Shown: positions 60,907-64,000 of the stretch, piece after piece
How positions within the stretch are numbered: position 1 is the first letter of the stretch
How the letters are laid out: every line of letters begins with the position of its first letter
NCBI RefSeq assembly: GCF_030651625.1
Contig: NZ_JAUSCF010000039.1
Coordinates: forward strand, 1-64,000
Source: Hydrogenophaga sp.
Lineage (GTDB): Bacteria > Pseudomonadota > Gammaproteobacteria > Burkholderiales > Burkholderiaceae_C
Direction: 5' to 3'
DNA length: 64,000 nt
The notes under the pieces: generated by a model
Seen by the model: only the letters and a program-made list of their open reading frames with translations
Database searches by the model: none
What the model was told of the DNA's origin: nothing
Program-made: the position numbers and the translations under genes

Positions 60907-62198
60907 GCAGCCTCCATCAGGGATTTGTAGTGGCGCCAGATTCCGCGCGACGGGGTTTCATCGGTGGCGTCGCCGATGCGGTAGCCGTTTCCGTCCAACC
61001 GCTCGCGGTGGCGCCCTCGCCCGAGGTACAACCACTCGGGGTTGCTGGCCTGCACACCAAGCTGCGTGCGCTCGTACATGGCTGCGTCGTCGGCCAGCAG
61101 GAAACCGGCCGGGCCGACCGAGCCCATGGTCTGCTGTCGCAGACGGCGGTTGATGTCAGGCGCGCCCTTGAACTGGATCGCGGTGACGTGTTGCACCGTG
61201 TGGTCCACCGACAGTGGCTGCAACACGAAAAGCTGGATCTCTGCGATGAACAGGTTGGGGAAGATCATGATGTGCGGCGTGCCGTCGATCATGATCTCGC
61301 GCGCCTTGTCTTGGCCGTAGGCAGCTTCCATCTGCGACACGTAGGCCGGCAGCTTCTCGGCTGTGGTACCGAACCAGCTGAGCGGAACGCCGCGCTTGCG
61401 GAACTCGGGGCGCAGGTCGTTCTCGGTGTGGCCCTTGCCGAAGTCGCGCGAAACGGCCGTGGAATCGCTGTCGTACAGCGTGCCGATGCCGCTTTCTGCC
61501 ACCTCGAAAATGGAGGCATGCACGAACGAGGGATGGTAACCATCGGTTTCGTTCTCAACCAGGAATTTCCAGTTGGCCTTGACCTTGTGCTTAAGGTAGC
61601 CGGCGGTGACCTCGACCTCGCCTTCAGGCGAGTTCAAGCACAGTGCGTCTATGGCACCGGCCGCCGCGCCCAGGTGCTCCAGCAGCGACTCGCCTTCTTG
61701 CGCGAACGACCCAAAGACGAACCCCCGATGCGACGCGACGCGCGCCACCTTGCCCAGACCTAGCTGGGAGCGGTCGGCGCCTTCATAGCCGGAGGGGAAC
61801 GGGTAACCGCGCAGTGCCCCGTCGTTACCGAACGTCCAACCGTGGTACGGGCAAGTGAAGGAACGCGCGTTGCCCTTCTCGGTCATGCAGACACGGTTAC
61901 CCCGGTGCGGGCAGCGGTTGTGCAGCAGGTTAATCTGGCCGGTCTTGTCACGCGTCATGAGGATGGGCTCGGGGCCGATCGACTTCATCACGTAGTCATT
62001 GGCGTTCGGCACTTCGCTCTCATGGCCCACATAGACCCAGGTGCTGTACCAGATCTTCTGCAGCTCGGCCTGGTAGATCGCGGGGTCGGTATAGAGGGAG
62101 CCGTGTACGTGGTCTTCGCGAACGAGCTCGTCCCAGCGAATGGCCGGGCCCGCCGTCGCGGTAGGCGCAATGGGAATCACATGGGCGCAGTTGCTCAA
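60903..62198 (-). CDS. Rieske non-heme iron oxygenase, alpha subunit
   Basis: A 431-residue catalytic subunit. The Rieske cluster ligands are Cys96, His98, Cys116 and His119 (CPHRG...CPYHGW); the mononuclear iron ligands are His222 and His227, with Asp219 as the bridging residue (TDGYHPSFVH). It would add oxygen to an aromatic or unsaturated ring using electrons from the ferredoxin encoded divergently. No upstream ATG is well placed: TTG at 62198 has CGGAG nine bases ahead, whereas an ATG at 62294 would lie within the promoter. First gene of a 17-kb operon; operator site 5 is about 100 bp upstream. The hydroxylated substrate is unknown. Confidence 0.9.
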   Translation of the reverse strand: MSNCAHVIPIAPTATAGPAIRWDELVREDHVHGSLYTDPAIYQAELQKIWYSTWVYVGHESEVPNANDYVMKSIGPEPILMTRDKTGQINLLHNRCPHRGNRVCMTEKGNARSFTCPYHGWTFGNDGALRGYPFPSGYEGADRSQLGLGKVARVASHRGFVFGSFAQEGESLLEHLGAAAGAIDALCLNSPEGEVEVTAGYLKHKVKANWKFLVENETDGYHPSFVHASIFEVAESGIGTLYDSDSTAVSRDFGKGHTENDLRPEFRKRGVPLSWFGTTAEKLPAYVSQMEAAYGQDKAREIMIDGTPHIMIFPNLFIAEIQLFVLQPLSVDHTVQHVTAIQFKGAPDINRRLRQQTMGSVGPAGFLLADDAAMYERTQLGVQASNPEWLYLGRGRHRERLDGNGYRIGDATDETPSRGIWRHYKSLMEAA

Positions 62199-62297
62199 GG
62201 TGTTATCTCCGTGGTGACAGTGGCATTCACTTGAAAGGACTTCCTCCCGGACCGCCAGGCGGGTCCGGGTTGTTTCCCGTTTCTGTTGGTGCAATAA

Positions 62298-62317
62298 TAG
62301 TCCGACGAGACGGACTA
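62298..62317. promoter_or_regulatory. TetR-type operator, site 5, inside the Rieske promoter
   Basis: TAGTCCGACGAGACGGACTA has perfect 7-bp outer arms (TAGTCCG/CGGACTA). On the minus strand it lies between TTGACA (62318-62323) and TATTAT (62294-62299), which are 18 bp apart, so a bound repressor would block the promoter of the Rieske operon. On the plus strand TTGTTT and AATAAT (17 bp apart) point to the divergent ferredoxin gene and end at the operator. Confidence 0.8.
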
Positions 62318-62361
62318 TGTCAACACATCAATCGCTGACTTGAAGAAAAGGAATTACCCCC

Positions 62362-62682
62362 ATGCCCATCGTCACCTTCATCGAACACGACGGCACCACC
62401 CGTCGCATCGACGCCCCCAATCAGCGCAGCCTGATGCAGATTGCGGTGGACAACGGGGTCACCGGCATCTTGGGTGACTGCGGGGGGTCCTGCAGCTGCG
62501 CCACTTGCCACGGCTACATTGGCTCTGAGTGGGCACCACACTTGCCGCGCATCTCAGAAACTGAAGCCTTCATGCTCGAAGGCGTGCCAGAACCGCGCGA
62601 GACCAGCCGCCTGTGCTGCCAACTGCGCATGGCCCCGGAGCTGGACGGCATCGTCGTCCACCTGCCGGCCGAGCAAGTCTGA
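62362..62682 (+). CDS. [2Fe-2S] ferredoxin (adrenodoxin/putidaredoxin type)
   Basis: A 106-residue ferredoxin with Cys40, Cys46, Cys49 and Cys86 in the C-x5-C-x2-C-x36-C order of adrenodoxin-type proteins. It is the probable electron carrier between the reductase (35019-36272) and the Rieske oxygenase transcribed divergently from the same control region. Rieske oxygenases with a beta subunit often use a Rieske-type ferredoxin; use of an adrenodoxin-type one is known but less common. Confidence 0.9.
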   Translation: MPIVTFIEHDGTTRRIDAPNQRSLMQIAVDNGVTGILGDCGGSCSCATCHGYIGSEWAPHLPRISETEAFMLEGVPEPRETSRLCCQLRMAPELDGIVVHLPAEQV

Positions 62683-62691
62683 TGACTCCGC

Positions 62692-63573
62692 TTACTCCGC
62701 GTAAGCCATCAGGCATTCCTGCGTCATGGAGGCCAGCGTGCGACCCTCGATGTCGTGCACGGCGCCAATCGACAAGCCACGGCCGGCCGCTGCGCACGGA
62801 CTGGTGCAGTCGACGTGCATCCACTGATCGGCCAGAATGGAGCGGTGAAGCCACAACCCGTGGTTCAGGCTCGAGATGTACAGCGCGCGCCCGTCGAGGC
62901 CACGCAAATGCAGGCCGAGTGCACTGAAGTTGAGCCACCAGTCAGAAAGATAGGCAAACGCTGCCGAATGGACGCGGACATCGTCGGGCAAGGCATGGGC
63001 GGCGCGCATCCAGAAGCGGAAGCGCCCATTCATGTGAGTCGACGAGAGCTGCCGCTCAGGGTCCGGAATACGGAAGTCGATGCTGGGCTTGCGGTCCTGC
63101 GAGTAGCCACCCAGTAACGTGATGTTGTGCAACAGGGCTGGATCAACCTCGCAGAACGGGGTCAAGTCCTCAGGCCGCTCACCCGCAGGCGCGGTGCTCG
63201 GGGTTCCGTGGGCAGGTGCGTCTAGCGGCAATGCGCAGGTGACCTGCGCATCCAGCACCGTGCGCCCATTGCCTTGCGCGGCGCGCACATGCCGGGAACT
63301 GAAGCGCTTGCCCTCTTGCAACACCGTTACCTGGAAGTCCACAGACTCCTGTGGCATGGCCCCTTGCAGAAAGAGGAACTGCATCATCGACGCCTCACGG
63401 CCAGCAGGCACTTCCATGAGGGCTGCCATCATGGCCTGCCCCAGCAGCTGACCTCCATAGGAGCGACCGTTGAGGTTGGCATCGCCATGGCAACTGCGCC
63501 AACGCCCTCCCCCAAGATCCTCCAGCTTCAGCAGTTTTTCAATATTATGTTCGTTCCAAACAGCCTGTGACAT
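62692..63573 (-). CDS. tesB: Acyl-CoA thioesterase II
   Basis: A 293-residue double hot-dog thioesterase. LEDLGGGRWRSCHGDANLNG and GGQLLGQAMMAAL open the first half, and YLSDWWLNFSALGLHLRGL, then LNHGLWLHRSILADQWMHVD the second, as in TesB. It releases free acids and CoA from acyl-CoA thioesters, which can relieve CoA shortage when a dead-end thioester accumulates. It starts 4 bp after the stop of the quinone reductase gene and ends 10 bp from the ferredoxin gene, facing it. Confidence 0.9.
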   Translation of the reverse strand: MSQAVWNEHNIEKLLKLEDLGGGRWRSCHGDANLNGRSYGGQLLGQAMMAALMEVPAGREASMMQFLFLQGAMPQESVDFQVTVLQEGKRFSSRHVRAAQGNGRTVLDAQVTCALPLDAPAHGTPSTAPAGERPEDLTPFCEVDPALLHNITLLGGYSQDRKPSIDFRIPDPERQLSSTHMNGRFRFWMRAAHALPDDVRVHSAAFAYLSDWWLNFSALGLHLRGLDGRALYISSLNHGLWLHRSILADQWMHVDCTSPCAAAGRGLSIGAVHDIEGRTLASMTQECLMAYAE

Positions 63574-63576
63574 GTA

Positions 63577-64000
63577 TCAAGTCCCGGGTTGGGCGCGGCG
63601 GTGGCCCACCGTGCGGGGCGCCACATCGGGCTTGAGCCGCCAGTCTGGTCCAAAGTCAGTCAGCGGATGGCTGGGCATGACCTCCTCCTGCTCAATGCCG
63701 CGCAAGCGCACCTCGTAAGCATCGAGATAGGCGCGCCTCTGGACCTCATCGGTGTACTGGATCGAAAAGCCAACAAAGGGCTGCAGGACCTGGAGCCCGC
63801 TATAGCCGAAGCTGCCGTGCTGCAGGTGCCACAGAATCACGTCGCGCTGGCCCAGCAGGCCATCTGGCTCCATCATGTCGGGGAAGCAACCGGTCGTGAA
63901 TGCCAGCATGGCCTTGCGACCTTTGAGACCTCCATTGTCGAAGCGCATGCCACCAGCTCCATACACCGTGCCGTTGACAAACACACGGTCGATCCACCCC
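63577..64000 (-). CDS. NAD(P)H dehydrogenase (quinone), flavodoxin-like; 5' end outside the window
   Basis: The C-terminal 141 residues of a flavodoxin-fold quinone reductase: GWIDRVFVNGTVYG continues through KAMLAFTTGCFPDMMEPDGL and FGYSGLQVLQPFVGFSIQYT, matching NQO-type family members (usual length about 200-270). The beginning lies beyond base 64000. It could reduce quinones or a nitro/azo compound and lies just upstream of the thioesterase in the same operon. Confidence 0.8.
   Translation of the reverse strand, partial: GWIDRVFVNGTVYGAGGMRFDNGGLKGRKAMLAFTTGCFPDMMEPDGLLGQRDVILWHLQHGSFGYSGLQVLQPFVGFSIQYTDEVQRRAYLDAYEVRLRGIEQEEVMPSHPLTDFGPDWRLKPDVAPRTVGHRRAQPGT

Noticed and set aside
1..64000. 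CRISPR arrays, tRNA and rRNA genes, riboswitches
   Set aside because: No regularly spaced repeats, cloverleaf-forming segments or ribosomal motifs were seen on either strand.

Overview
The window reads as high-GC betaproteobacterial DNA, most likely Burkholderiales (Comamonadaceae-like). The grounds are two Bug/TctC-type periplasmic binding proteins, PaaR-like TetR regulators, many class III CoA-transferases, and tightly packed operons joined by ATGA/TGATG overlaps. The taxonomy is inferred. I see no rRNA, tRNA, CRISPR array, replication initiator or integrase.

The left 8.6 kb is a mobile-element backbone. It holds the end of an IS3-family insertion sequence (1-140), a HUH relaxase with a ribbon-helix-helix accessory protein, a LOTUS-domain protein with a HEPN-like motif, ParB and ParA, a DUF932 protein, a single-strand binding protein and a RadC/JAB protein. 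A palindrome with 10-bp arms occurs three times around the mobilisation and partition genes. Two stretches (6445-7145 and 7683-8609) have no convincing gene. The element could be a plasmid or an integrative mobilisable element.

From 8.6 to about 23.4 kb lies a first catabolic block under a FadR/GntR-type regulator. Two candidate operators (TGGT-3-ACCA type) overlap core promoters. The operons encode a class III CoA-transferase, a thiolase-fold protein lacking its nucleophilic cysteine, a partner DUF35 protein (resembling the steroid side-chain aldolase Ltp2-ChsH2), an acyl-CoA dehydrogenase, a MaoC hydratase, an MmgE/PrpD protein, two Bug binding proteins, a KstD/fumarate-reductase-like flavoprotein, a NIPSNAP protein, an unassigned polytopic membrane protein and an alpha-methylacyl-CoA racemase. 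Together they could activate an acid, desaturate it, hydrate it and cleave it by retro-aldol reaction.

From 23.7 to 64 kb lies a second, larger block. Five copies of a 20-bp dyad (consensus close to TAGTCCGWCNNGWCGGNYTA) sit in front of five operons and are the probable targets of one or more of three paralogous TetR regulators. The operons encode: (1) acyl-CoA dehydrogenase, racemase, DUF2889 protein and enoyl-CoA hydratase; (2) a complete Liv-type ABC importer with an acyl-CoA synthetase; (3) a ferredoxin reductase; (4) a TRAP importer, a phosphotransferase, two poorly known proteins and a second acyl-CoA synthetase, with a DMT exporter/permease diverging; (5) a 17-kb operon running from a Rieske oxygenase (alpha, beta) through beta-oxidation genes to a TetR gene, with the ferredoxin gene diverging.

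Within operon 5, four neighbours resemble enzymes of C5-dicarboxyl-CoA metabolism: a methylsuccinyl-CoA dehydrogenase-like protein, a mesaconyl-CoA C1-C4 transferase-like protein, a mesaconyl-C4-CoA hydratase-like protein and a CitE-like lyase. In principle they turn methylsuccinyl-CoA into acetyl-CoA and pyruvate. The overall picture is a transferable island for a methyl-branched, probably cyclic or aromatic carboxylic acid. The substrate itself cannot be read from the sequence, and no ring-cleavage dioxygenase is present here.
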